Shown: piece by piece, positions 13,528 to 20,498 of the stretch | Layout of the letters: every line of letters begins with the position of its first letter | Position numbering within the stretch: position 1 is the stretch's first letter | Assembly (NCBI GenBank): GCA_900756725.1 | Contig: CAAELJ010000104.1 | Location: 1-31,529, forward strand | From: an uncultured Collinsella sp. | GTDB taxonomy: Bacteria; Actinomycetota; Coriobacteriia; Coriobacteriales; Coriobacteriaceae | Reading direction: 5' to 3' | Length of the DNA stretch: 31,529 nt | Position numbers and translations under genes: made by a program | Notes under the pieces: generated by a model | The model's input: the letters and a program-made list of their open reading frames with translations, nothing else | Databases searched by the model: none | What the model was told of the DNA's origin: nothing

Positions 13528-14322
13528 TTAGTCTTCGTCGTCTTCGAGCGGATCGTAGTCGGAATCGACACCGGCGGTTGCATGGGAGCCATTGAACTTG
13601 AAGCCCATGAAGACGATAGCCAGGCACACACCGATCAGAGCGACCGCGATGACGGACAGGTTGAGGTAGGCGGCGAGCAGGAAACCGATGAACAGGAACG
13701 GGGTCATACCCTTCTTGATCATCATGGTGAGCAGCAGGGCCAAGCCGTAGGCGGTCATGATCTTGGTCGAAACGTTAAGACCAGTGGACAGCCACTCGGG
13801 AACCATGTTGACGATGGCCTGAACCAGGTCGGTGCCAACAAAGACGGCGAGGAAGATCGGCAGGAAGTACATGACGGCGTACAGACCGGAGCCAGCGCAG
13901 ATGTGCATGCGGTAGGCGGTCTTGAACTTTCCGTTATCGATCGCGCTATCGGCCACATGCGTAAGGGCGGCGATGATCGAACGGAACACGATGCCGAGGA
14001 GCTGACCCAGGACGGCGACCGGGATGGCGATCGTCATGGCGGTCTCGGCGGAAGCATCGGTCAGGCACGCGAAGGCAGCGGCCACGATGCCGCCCAGGAC
14101 CATATCGGGCGGAACGGCGGCGCCGACCTGCACCAGGCCCATGGACACGAGCTCGACGGCGGCACCGACGGCAAGGCCGGTGGGCACATCGCCCAGCAGC
14201 AGACCGACGAGCGTAGCGCCAACGAGGGGCTGCTCGAAGTTAAGACGACCGAGCAGGCGGGAGTCCCACATGCAGAACACGCCGACGAGGCCGACGAGCA
14301 CCGCACTGATGAACGTATTCAT
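13528..14322 (-). CDS. PTS mannose/fructose/sorbose family EIIC component
   Basis: Membrane channel subunit of the sugar PTS. The 264-residue, highly hydrophobic protein has family motifs such as the N-terminal ISAVLVGLVGVFCMWDSRLLG, QPLVGATLVGLLLGDVPTGLAVGAAVELVSMG and the following VPPDMVLGGIVAAAF. The last 15 or so residues are a highly acidic tail (DSDYDPLEDDED). AAAGGAGAAGGGT precedes the ATG. The gap to EIIAB is 36 bp and that to EIID 13 bp, consistent with one transcript. Confidence 0.93.
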   Translation of the reverse strand: MNTFISAVLVGLVGVFCMWDSRLLGRLNFEQPLVGATLVGLLLGDVPTGLAVGAAVELVSMGLVQVGAAVPPDMVLGGIVAAAFACLTDASAETAMTIAIPVAVLGQLLGIVFRSIIAALTHVADSAIDNGKFKTAYRMHICAGSGLYAVMYFLPIFLAVFVGTDLVQAIVNMVPEWLSTGLNVSTKIMTAYGLALLLTMMIKKGMTPFLFIGFLLAAYLNLSVIAVALIGVCLAIVFMGFKFNGSHATAGVDSDYDPLEDDED

Positions 14323-14358
14323 ACCCTTCTCCTTTCAGTCAGGCAAAAGCCTGGTTGA

Positions 14359-15282
14359 TTACAGCTTGGCGTCGATGTCGACGCTCTGATACGTGGGGGT
14401 CTGCTGGACGTAGAGCTTGATGCCCATGTCGAGCAGCTGGTTGACGTCGGCCTTCTGGGTGGCGTCGAAGAAGACGGAGCTGTCCTTGCCGCCGACCTGA
14501 TCGGCACCGTCGTGGTTGGCGGTAGCGCCCAGGTTGATGGCGTCGAGCTTGTAACCCTGGCAGAACTGCAGCATCTCGGCCGTGTTGCCAAAGACGAACA
14601 TGACGCGCTCGCCGAGGGTGTTGAGCTTGTCCATCTTGGCGAGGGCACGCTCGACAGTGAAGACGTTCAGGCGCACGCCCTGGGGCTTGGCAAGCTTGAG
14701 AGCGCCCTTCTTGATGTCATCGTTGGCGGCAGCGTTGTCGACGACGATGATGCGCTCGGCCTGGACCTTGGTGGTCCAGGTAAAGACGACCTGGCCGTGC
14801 AGCAGACGGTAGTCAAGACGTGCGAGGACGATCTTGGCAGGACCGGCGCTGTGACGGGGCGCCTTAGCCTTCTTGGCGGGGGCCGCGGCAACCTCGACCG
14901 GTGCGTTGGGGTTGGTCAGACCGGTGCGGGCCTCGTTGATGAGGGCCGCGAGCTCGGCACCCTTGACGGGGGCGGGGCTCATAGCGAGCGTCAGTGCCAG
15001 CGGAATGTTGAAACCGCTGATCACCGTGAATGCCGCACCGTTGCGGGAAAGCTCGACCATGCTGTTGTTGACCGAGCTGCCGAGCATATCGGTCAGCACA
15101 TAGACGGTGTCGTCCGCGTTGAACGTGGCGATCATGGCGTCCACCTTGTTGGTGATGGGCTCCTTGTCGTCACGAGCAAGCGACACGACGTGGACGTTCG
15201 ACACGTCGCCGAGAACCATCTCGAGCGTGTCTTTGGCGCCTGCGGCCAGGCCGCCATGAGATGCGAGAATGATCTGATTCAT
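14359..15282 (-). CDS. PTS mannose-family EIIAB fusion protein
   Basis: Cytoplasmic phosphotransfer subunit: HPr to EIIA His9 to EIIB His162 to the sugar. The 307-residue protein has an EIIA(Man) domain (about 1-125; ILASHG with His9), an Ala/Pro/Lys-rich linker (about 125-148) and an EIIB domain (about 149-307) with the active loop RLDYRLLHGQV containing His162. It is first in the PTS operon. A TATAAT -10 box and a 15-bp operator lie just upstream, and AAAGGAGGAGG precedes the ATG. The fused A-B form resembles E. coli ManX, whereas the Salmonella gfr system has separate A and B, so the arrangement here differs. Confidence 0.93.
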   Translation of the reverse strand: MNQIILASHGGLAAGAKDTLEMVLGDVSNVHVVSLARDDKEPITNKVDAMIATFNADDTVYVLTDMLGSSVNNSMVELSRNGAAFTVISGFNIPLALTLAMSPAPVKGAELAALINEARTGLTNPNAPVEVAAAPAKKAKAPRHSAGPAKIVLARLDYRLLHGQVVFTWTTKVQAERIIVVDNAAANDDIKKGALKLAKPQGVRLNVFTVERALAKMDKLNTLGERVMFVFGNTAEMLQFCQGYKLDAINLGATANHDGADQVGGKDSSVFFDATQKADVNQLLDMGIKLYVQQTPTYQSVDIDAKL

Positions 15283-15308
15283 CTTGCCTCCTCCTTTTCG
15301 TTATGTTC

Positions 15309-15328
15309 ATTATAACGTCTTATACGTT
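15309..15328 (-). promoter_or_regulatory. PTS operon -10 box overlapped by an ACG/ACGT operator
   Basis: On the minus strand AACGTATAAGACGTT (15328-15314) is a near-perfect inverted repeat (AACGT-N5-ACGTT). It runs into TATAAT (15314-15309), 26 bp before the EIIAB start. A protein bound here would block the promoter. It is the best copy of the motif also found at 9287-9301 and 16586-16600. Confidence 0.7.
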
Positions 15329-15352
15329 GCTTATATTGCTAATTAGTATAAA

Positions 15353-15387
15353 GACCGTTCGCGGGTGAAAATCGACCGTTGACGGGT
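15353..15387 (-). promoter_or_regulatory. 21-bp-spaced direct repeats upstream of the PTS promoter
   Basis: GACCGTTNNCGGGT occurs at 15353-15366 and 15374-15387, exactly 21 bp apart (two helical turns), some 40-75 bp upstream of the -10 box. The position fits an activator site, and the binder is unknown. The rest of 15388-15464 shows nothing clear. Confidence 0.5.
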
Positions 15388-15464
15388 TTAACGTACTTGA
15401 AACGTTGGGGCTGGGTAGGCCGGCGCTGGCTGGATAACCCCAGATCAGACGCCTTGCCAATCTT

Positions 15465-16547
15465 CTATCGCACGAAGTACCAGGGGCTTTCCTGCACGGT
15501 GGGCTCCAGCGCAATGCCCGTGCGCTCCTTGAAGAGATCCATGTCCTGCGATTTCTCCGTCCACCACGCGTTAGGCTTAAAGGTCATGCTCTCAATAACA
15601 TGGCCGACAAAGGCACTGTTGCGCAGCTTGGAGAAGTTGGTGTTCATGACCACGATGGACACGAGCACCAGGACGATGCCCAATACTTTGATCGCGCCGG
15701 CAGGCTCCGCGTAGATACCAATGCCCACCAGTACGGTGACGACCGTCTCGAAAGACATTACGACGGGAACTTTCGATGTCTCGAGCCCCATGGACAGACC
15801 CTGCATATATAAGATGTAAGCCACGGCTGTGGGGATGAGTCCAAAGCCAAGGAACAGCAGCAGCAGCTGTGGCGACATGGCCGCGGCGACATCTGGCCAC
15901 GGAGCCGCGATAGCCGCCATAACCGCACCGCCAAAAACAAAGCCCCAAAACGTGACAGCCAGCGGGTGGACCGTCTTAGTTGCTATCCGGCTAAACACCG
16001 CGAGCGACGCACCGCAAAGGCCTGAAATCACGCCCGACGTGACGCCCCAAACCGAAAAATGAAAACCGGAAAGGTCGCCATTGGTCACTGCAAGCACGCA
16101 GCCAACGATGTTGAAGACAATGGCAACGAGCTTGTTGGGGGTCACGTCCTCGCGATAAAGTACGCGGCCGAGCATGACGCCAAACACCGGCGAGGTGTAG
16201 AGCAGCACCGAGGCCGTAGACATACCCACCTCGCGCATGCACTCGTAATAGCAGGTGTTAGCGGCGGCTAAACCGACGATACCGACAAGCGCGCAGGGGA
16301 CGAGCTCTTTGGGGCTTGCCTTGAACAGGGCCAGGGGACCCTGAGCCACGGTAGACCCCTCACCCGGACGGCAGCCCATAAACATCAGGACCGGCGCCAA
16401 GATAAGCGCTCCGACCAACAGGCGAAAGGCCGCCATGCTCTGAGACGAAACACCCAGGGCCGATATTCCGTTAACAAAGATTCCGATGCTGCCCCACATA
16501 AGCGCGGCGATCAGCACCAGCACATAGCCCAGATTGCTTTTCTTCAA
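15465..16547 (-). CDS. EamA/DMT-family transporter
   Basis: Drug/metabolite-type exporter with ten predicted membrane segments in two EamA repeats. The first starts at NLGYVLVLIAALMWGSIG and the second after about residue 190. Many relatives export amino acids or other small metabolites. The TTG at 16547 is preferred over the ATG at 16583 because CGAGGAGG lies just before it, while the ATG has no ribosome site and would put the operator at 16586 within the leader. The product is then 360 residues. It sits between deglycase 3 and the PTS operon and shares an operator with that operon, so it may export the amine released by deglycation (inference). Confidence 0.88.
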   Translation of the reverse strand: MKKSNLGYVLVLIAALMWGSIGIFVNGISALGVSSQSMAAFRLLVGALILAPVLMFMGCRPGEGSTVAQGPLALFKASPKELVPCALVGIVGLAAANTCYYECMREVGMSTASVLLYTSPVFGVMLGRVLYREDVTPNKLVAIVFNIVGCVLAVTNGDLSGFHFSVWGVTSGVISGLCGASLAVFSRIATKTVHPLAVTFWGFVFGGAVMAAIAAPWPDVAAAMSPQLLLLFLGFGLIPTAVAYILYMQGLSMGLETSKVPVVMSFETVVTVLVGIGIYAEPAGAIKVLGIVLVLVSIVVMNTNFSKLRNSAFVGHVIESMTFKPNAWWTEKSQDMDLFKERTGIALEPTVQESPWYFVR

Positions 16548-16585
16548 CGCAGCCTCCTCGATATTGTTTCCAATATGTTTCATAC

Positions 16586-16600
16586 TACGTTATAGTCGTT
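16586..16600 (-). promoter_or_regulatory. ACG/ACGT operator upstream of the EamA gene
   Basis: AACGACTATAACGTA on the minus strand contains a TATAAC -10 box (16594-16589), with TTGAAA 15 bp upstream (16615-16610). It lies 38 bp before the TTG start, much the same spacing as the other two copies of this motif. Confidence 0.6.
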
Positions 16601-16677
16601 ATATACATTTTTCAAGACACAAATCGGCGAGCGGAAAAGTGATCCGTTTTCCTCCGTCCCCAGCGGATTATTTGGCG

Positions 16678-16772
16678 GTTGCGGTGAAATAGTTCCTAAT
16701 AGAGGCTTCAAGCCCCCAAACAGGAACTATTAGAAGCTTCAAGCCCCCAAGCAGGAACTATTCCACCGCAAC
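16678..16772. repeat. Palindrome enclosing two 31-bp tandem repeats
   Basis: GTTGCGGTGAAATAGTTCC (16678-16696) pairs with 16754-16772 at 18 of 19. Inside, GCTTCAAGCCCCCAA followed by CAGGAACTATT occurs twice with a 31-bp period (from 16705 and 16736). Both GGAACTATT copies can pair with the single AATAGTTCC, so two hairpins are mutually exclusive. It lies just past the deglycase 3 stop. Confidence 0.8.
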
Positions 16773-16808
16773 TTATGAGGACATCGAGCTGTTAGGCTGC
16801 TCTATCCC

Positions 16809-17801
16809 CTAATAATCAAGCTTCCACATGTAGCGGCGCGTCATGTAGTCCTTGTGGGTGACGGCAGAAAGCGCACGCATGTACACGTTGTTGAGGATCG
16901 GGGCAAAGATCAGGTGATTGAAGTACTCGCTCACGCTGTCCTTGATGTCGTTGAGGCCGAGCTCCTTGGCATCGAGCTGGTAGACGCGCTCGCCACCGTA
17001 CTGATTGACAAAACGGATGCCGCGCTCGTCGTTGCAGCGGCTGCGTCCGACACTGATGAGCTGGAACAGCGAGGTGCGCTTGTCCAGAATCTCGAAGGGG
17101 CCGTGGAAGAAGTCGCAGGTGTTGATGGTGCAGGAGTCGATCTGCAGCATCTCCTGCACGTTGCAGATGCTAAAGACGTAGGCGGCACCAAAGAGCGGGC
17201 CCTGGGCCATGACGTTGATGCAGGGCTTGTCGGCGTTCTGCTCGGCCCACTTAGCAGCGAGCGGACGAGTGTACTCGACGGCCTTGCGATAGATGGGGTC
17301 GACCAAGTCGAACGCGGCCATAGCGGTCTCGTACTCGGCATAGCCCTCGGTCTGCTGCGTGAGCTCCATGGCGATCATGGTCACGACGGCGGAGTTGGTG
17401 CGGCCCATGCAGGACTCGTCGACGGCCAAGCTGTCGTACTGGATCTTGTAGTCGCAGACCTCGGTGAGGCCGGACTCGTCAACATAGATGGCGATGGTGC
17501 TGGCGCCGTGGTCCTTGGCAACCTGAGCGGCGACGATGGTCTCCTTGGTGCCGCGCATGGAAACGACGACGGCCAGGGTGTTCTCGTTGACGTAGGCGGG
17601 CGTGGCGTGCACAAACTCGTTGCTGGTGTAGCTGGAGCTCACGACCTGCGTGGCCTCGTGCTCCATAAAGTACTGGGCAGGATAGTTACCACCGTTAGAT
17701 CCGCCGGCGCCGATCCACACAACGCGCTTGATGCCGCCCTTGTCTGCCTTGTCAGCCAAAACCTGGGAGACGACATCCTTAACCTGTTCCTGAGTAGTCA
17801 T
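16809..17801 (-). CDS. FrlB-type SIS domain deglycase (paralogue 3, divergent)
   Basis: Predicted fructosamine-6-phosphate deglycase with its own regulator. The 330 residues include a first SIS domain (VVSMRGTKET in place of the usual S-x-S/T-G loop) and a second with VQEMLQIDSCTINTCDFFHG, giving Glu217 and His233 spaced by 16. The C-terminal RRYMWKLDY is almost the same as in paralogue 2. The segment before the histidine reads CDFF rather than GEYF, and the phosphate loop differs, so the substrate may differ from the other two. AAAGG lies 10 nt before the ATG. It is divergent from the GntR gene at 18007, with one direct-repeat operator near each start. No transporter is adjacent apart from EamA downstream. 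Confidence 0.78.
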   Translation of the reverse strand: MTTQEQVKDVVSQVLADKADKGGIKRVVWIGAGGSNGGNYPAQYFMEHEATQVVSSSYTSNEFVHATPAYVNENTLAVVVSMRGTKETIVAAQVAKDHGASTIAIYVDESGLTEVCDYKIQYDSLAVDESCMGRTNSAVVTMIAMELTQQTEGYAEYETAMAAFDLVDPIYRKAVEYTRPLAAKWAEQNADKPCINVMAQGPLFGAAYVFSICNVQEMLQIDSCTINTCDFFHGPFEILDKRTSLFQLISVGRSRCNDERGIRFVNQYGGERVYQLDAKELGLNDIKDSVSEYFNHLIFAPILNNVYMRALSAVTHKDYMTRRYMWKLDY

Positions 17802-17841
17802 CGCGCATCAGCCTTTCTTCTCGTTTGATGCTCTTGATGGC

Positions 17842-17861
17842 ATACAAGTTACATACATGTT
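17842..17861. promoter_or_regulatory. Direct-repeat operator O1 (deglycase 3 side)
   Basis: ATACAAGTT-AC-ATACATGTT, two 9-bp units with an 11-bp period, 41 bp before the deglycase 3 start. It matches O2 at 17981-18000 in sequence and spacing. Confidence 0.65.
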
Positions 17862-17980
17862 TTGGTGTTGTCGACTAGTTGTATGCTATATTTGTTTTAG
17901 AAATTTTGCTGCTAAGGTTTTCGGCAATCCATTACCAGCGGTTTTGTTGTCATGTTGGATACATGCTTGGTTCGGTAAGT

Positions 17981-18000
17981 ATACAGGTTAGATACAGGTT
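17981..18000. promoter_or_regulatory. Direct-repeat operator O2 (regulator 3 side)
   Basis: ATACAGGTT-AG-ATACAGGTT, a perfect 9-bp direct repeat with an 11-bp period, 6 bp before the gntR start. A half-site ATACATG lies at 17960-17966. This placement implies autoregulation. Confidence 0.7.
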
Positions 18001-18006
18001 GATCGC

Positions 18007-18729
18007 ATGAATGCTTCGTCTAAAAAGAAACTGGCCCAATACGAGCGCTTGGCGGGCATGCTGCGCGACCGCATCGCCGCCGGCACCTACGCGCGCGGAG
18101 ACAAACTGCCGTCCGAGATGGAACTCATGGACGAATCGGGTCTGTCGCGCAGCACCGTGCGCCATGCCCTTAAGGTGCTTGTTGACGAGGGCCTGGTTCG
18201 CACCGAGCGCGGACGCGGCGCCTTTGTGGCCGACACGCCAGCGCTCCACGAGAACAACCTGGTGTTTTCGAGCTATACGGCACAGGTCCAGGGTCAGGGC
18301 ATGAAGCCCACCACGCGCACCGTGGACTCGGGCTTTGCCAAGGCAACGGGTAGCGTGGCCAAGTTTTTCGATGCCGCCGTGGGCAGCAAGCTCGTCAAGC
18401 TTGTCCGCCTGCGCTATCTGGACGACGCCCCGCTGTGCCTGGAGACCACCTATCTTCCGCCAAGCTTTGAGGCACTCATCGATCGCGATATCAACGGTTC
18501 ACTCTACGCCACGCTGCGTCAAGAGTTCCATCGCGCGCCGGCGGAGGGGCACAAGACCTTCGAGGTGTGCTATGCCTCGCAAAACGAGGCGTTTTTGCTC
18601 AACGTTGAGCGCGGGCAGGCATTGATCCTTATCACCGACTACGTCTACGACACCGACGGCCGCCCGCTCCACGTCTCCAAGCGCATCCAACGAACCGACC
18701 GCGCCAAATACACCGAGCCCATCGGCTAA
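18007..18729 (+). CDS. GntR-family regulator with UTRA domain (regulator 3)
   Basis: Predicted regulator of the divergent deglycase 3 and of itself. The 240 residues comprise an N-terminal winged helix (about 10-80: LPSEMELMDESGLSRSTVRH, ERGRGAFVADT) and a UTRA domain (about 95-235) with the typical LVKLVRLRYLDDAPLCLETTYLP strand-helix region. It is more distant from regulators 1 and 2 than they are from each other, as its recognition helix (SRSTVRHALKVL) and its different operator suggest. The ATG at 18007 has only a weak ribosome site (AGG) within O2, so operator binding and translation signals overlap. A REP-like palindrome follows the stop directly. Confidence 0.88.
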   Translation: MNASSKKKLAQYERLAGMLRDRIAAGTYARGDKLPSEMELMDESGLSRSTVRHALKVLVDEGLVRTERGRGAFVADTPALHENNLVFSSYTAQVQGQGMKPTTRTVDSGFAKATGSVAKFFDAAVGSKLVKLVRLRYLDDAPLCLETTYLPPSFEALIDRDINGSLYATLRQEFHRAPAEGHKTFEVCYASQNEAFLLNVERGQALILITDYVYDTDGRPLHVSKRIQRTDRAKYTEPIG

Positions 18730-18730
18730 C

Positions 18731-18765
18731 CCGCCAAAATAAACCTGTCCCTAAATGGTAGGTTT
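18731..18765. repeat. REP-like palindrome, GGGACAG family, copy 3, overlapping a gene end
   Basis: It carries the core GCCAAAATAAACCTGTCCC (18733-18751), but its right arm has decayed (ATGGTAGGTTT). It begins 2 bp after the GntR stop and includes the last codons and the stop of the GNAT gene on the other strand. Confidence 0.75.
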
Positions 18766-19350
18766 GGGGAGGTCGGGGAACCAGGTTGGCTTGGGCTGGT
18801 TGGGCGTGCGCTCGGCTAGGACCAACTCCATCCAACACATGTCGTACCAGCGGCCGAACTTTTGGGCGCAGCGATCGAAGGCGCCCACCAGGCGATATCC
18901 CATATGGGCATGGAAGTCCTGACTGTTGTGCGTCAGATACTCATCGTCCTTGTCGTGCGGCACGGCGATGAGGGCGCACATGTTGGTGATGCCCATCGCG
19001 ATCAGGCATTGCTTGAGCGCATCGTGCAGCTTGCGGCCCAGTCCGCCATGGCGCACATCGCGCGCCAGGTAGATCGATGTCTCGACCGACCAGTCGTATG
19101 CCTCGCGGCTGTTAAGCGGACTCACATAGGCATAACCTACCGGACGCCCGTCCAGCTCCATCACCAGATACGGATAGCGCTTGAGCGTACGCTCGATGCG
19201 CCCGGCGAACTCCTCAACGCTCGGCACCTCGTATTCGCAGGTAATCGCCGTCTGGCGCACATACGGCTCATAGATGGCAAGCAACGCCGGCGCGTCTTCG
19301 GGCGTCGCCAGGCGAATCGCCGGCTCGGACATCTCGGATTTCTCGGGCAT
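18751..19350 (-). CDS. GNAT-family N-acetyltransferase (phosphinothricin acetyltransferase-like)
   Basis: Transfers acetyl from acetyl-CoA to a small amine. The 199-residue product shows the acetyl-CoA loop RHGGLG in the context VETSIYLARDVRHGGLGRKL, and the opening IRLATPEDAPALLAIYEPYV typical of the PAT/Pat-like subgroup. Its natural substrate cannot be predicted. The ATG at 19350 is chosen by GGAGGGG 6 nt upstream. The final codons (PKPTI and stop) lie within a repeat element, which may have replaced the original C-terminus. It is downstream of the threonine aldolase across a terminator. Confidence 0.88.
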   Translation of the reverse strand: MPEKSEMSEPAIRLATPEDAPALLAIYEPYVRQTAITCEYEVPSVEEFAGRIERTLKRYPYLVMELDGRPVGYAYVSPLNSREAYDWSVETSIYLARDVRHGGLGRKLHDALKQCLIAMGITNMCALIAVPHDKDDEYLTHNSQDFHAHMGYRLVGAFDRCAQKFGRWYDMCWMELVLAERTPNQPKPTWFPDLPKPTI

Positions 19351-19365
19351 ACAGCCCCTCCCCCT

Positions 19366-19409
19366 CAAAAGCAAAGGCCGCCCTGCGCCAAACCCAGCGC
19401 AAGGCGGCC
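19366..19409 (-). terminator. Terminator of the threonine aldolase gene
   Basis: GGCCGCCCTGCGC (19376-19388) pairs with GCGCAAGGCGGCC (19397-19409) with one mismatch. On the minus strand TTTGCTTTTG follows. Confidence 0.8.
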
Positions 19410-19427
19410 CCTCGTCATTACATCAGG

Positions 19428-20453
19428 CTACAGGACAGCCGCCAGCGCGTCGATGTCCTCCTGCGTCGTGGCCCAGCTGGTGCAAAAGCGCACCACCGTG
19501 TGGGTCTCGTCGTACTTTTCCCAGTACTCGATCGAGGCATGCTCGCGAATGCGGGCCATGTCCTCGTTGGGCAGAATCACAAACTGCTGGTTGGTCGGCG
19601 TCTCCAAGAAGAACTGGTAGCCGCGCTCGTGCAGCACACGACGCAGCGTCTGAGCGGTCTCAATCGCCTGGCGACCGATCTCAAAATACAGGCCATCGGT
19701 AAAGAGCGCCTCAAACTGCACACCCGTCAGGCGGCCCTTGGCGAGCAGTGCGCCATGCTGCTTAATGCGCGGAATAGGATGCGCCGGAGCATGCATGCCG
19801 CAAAACACCACGGCCTCGCCGCACAGAGCGCCGCACTTGGTGCCACCGATGTAGAACACGTCGCACAGCTGCGCCAGCTCGGGCAGGGTAATGTCGCACT
19901 CATCGGCCGCCAGCGCATAGGCCAGGCGGGCGCCATCCACAAACAGTGGAATCTCGCGCTTCTGGCACACCGCATGAATCGCCGCGAGCTCGACCTTGGA
20001 GTACAGCGTGCCGTACTCGGTCGATAGGCTCACGTACACGGCACCCGGGAACACCGTGTGCTCGTAGCTCTCGTTTTCGTAGAACACCTGGATATAGTTC
20101 TCGAGGTCCTCGGCGTGCATCTTGCCCTCGTAGCCGGGGATGGTGAGCACCTTGTGGCCGCCAAACTCGATGGCGCCCGCCTCGTGACAGGCGACGTGGC
20201 CAGTCTCGGCAGCAACGACGCCCTCGTAGGGCGCAAGCAGCATGTCGATCACCGTCGCGTTGGCCTGCGTGCCGCCCACCAGAAAAAACACGTCGGCATC
20301 AGGGGCCTGGCAGGCCTCGCGGATAAGCTGCTTGGCGCGCTCGGTGTGCGCATCGGTACCGTAGCCGGGCTGCGGCTCCATGTTGGTGTCGACGAGTGCC
20401 TGCAGCACTGCCGGATGTGCGCCGTGGGAATAGTCGTTGTTAAACGCGAGCAT
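19428..20453 (-). CDS. ltaE: Low-specificity L-threonine aldolase
   Basis: PLP enzyme that splits L-threonine or allo-threonine into glycine and acetaldehyde. The 341-residue product has fold-type I features: GGTQAN (60-65), the cofactor Asp173 (FVDGARLA) and the Schiff-base Lys206 (YIGGTKCGAL). The ATG at 20453 is chosen by GAGAGG just upstream; a longer frame from 20492 has no ribosome site. A TACAAT -10-like box at 20501-20506 (minus strand, overlapping the 3' end of the PAP2 gene) may drive it. A terminator follows. Related beta-eliminating lyases share this fold, so substrate preference is not certain. Confidence 0.9.
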   Translation of the reverse strand: MLAFNNDYSHGAHPAVLQALVDTNMEPQPGYGTDAHTERAKQLIREACQAPDADVFFLVGGTQANATVIDMLLAPYEGVVAAETGHVACHEAGAIEFGGHKVLTIPGYEGKMHAEDLENYIQVFYENESYEHTVFPGAVYVSLSTEYGTLYSKVELAAIHAVCQKREIPLFVDGARLAYALAADECDITLPELAQLCDVFYIGGTKCGALCGEAVVFCGMHAPAHPIPRIKQHGALLAKGRLTGVQFEALFTDGLYFEIGRQAIETAQTLRRVLHERGYQFFLETPTNQQFVILPNEDMARIREHASIEYWEKYDETHTVVRFCTSWATTQEDIDALAAVL

Positions 20454-20498
20454 GGCAATCCTCTCTAGCCGGGCACGGGCCCAATGATTCAAACGGGG

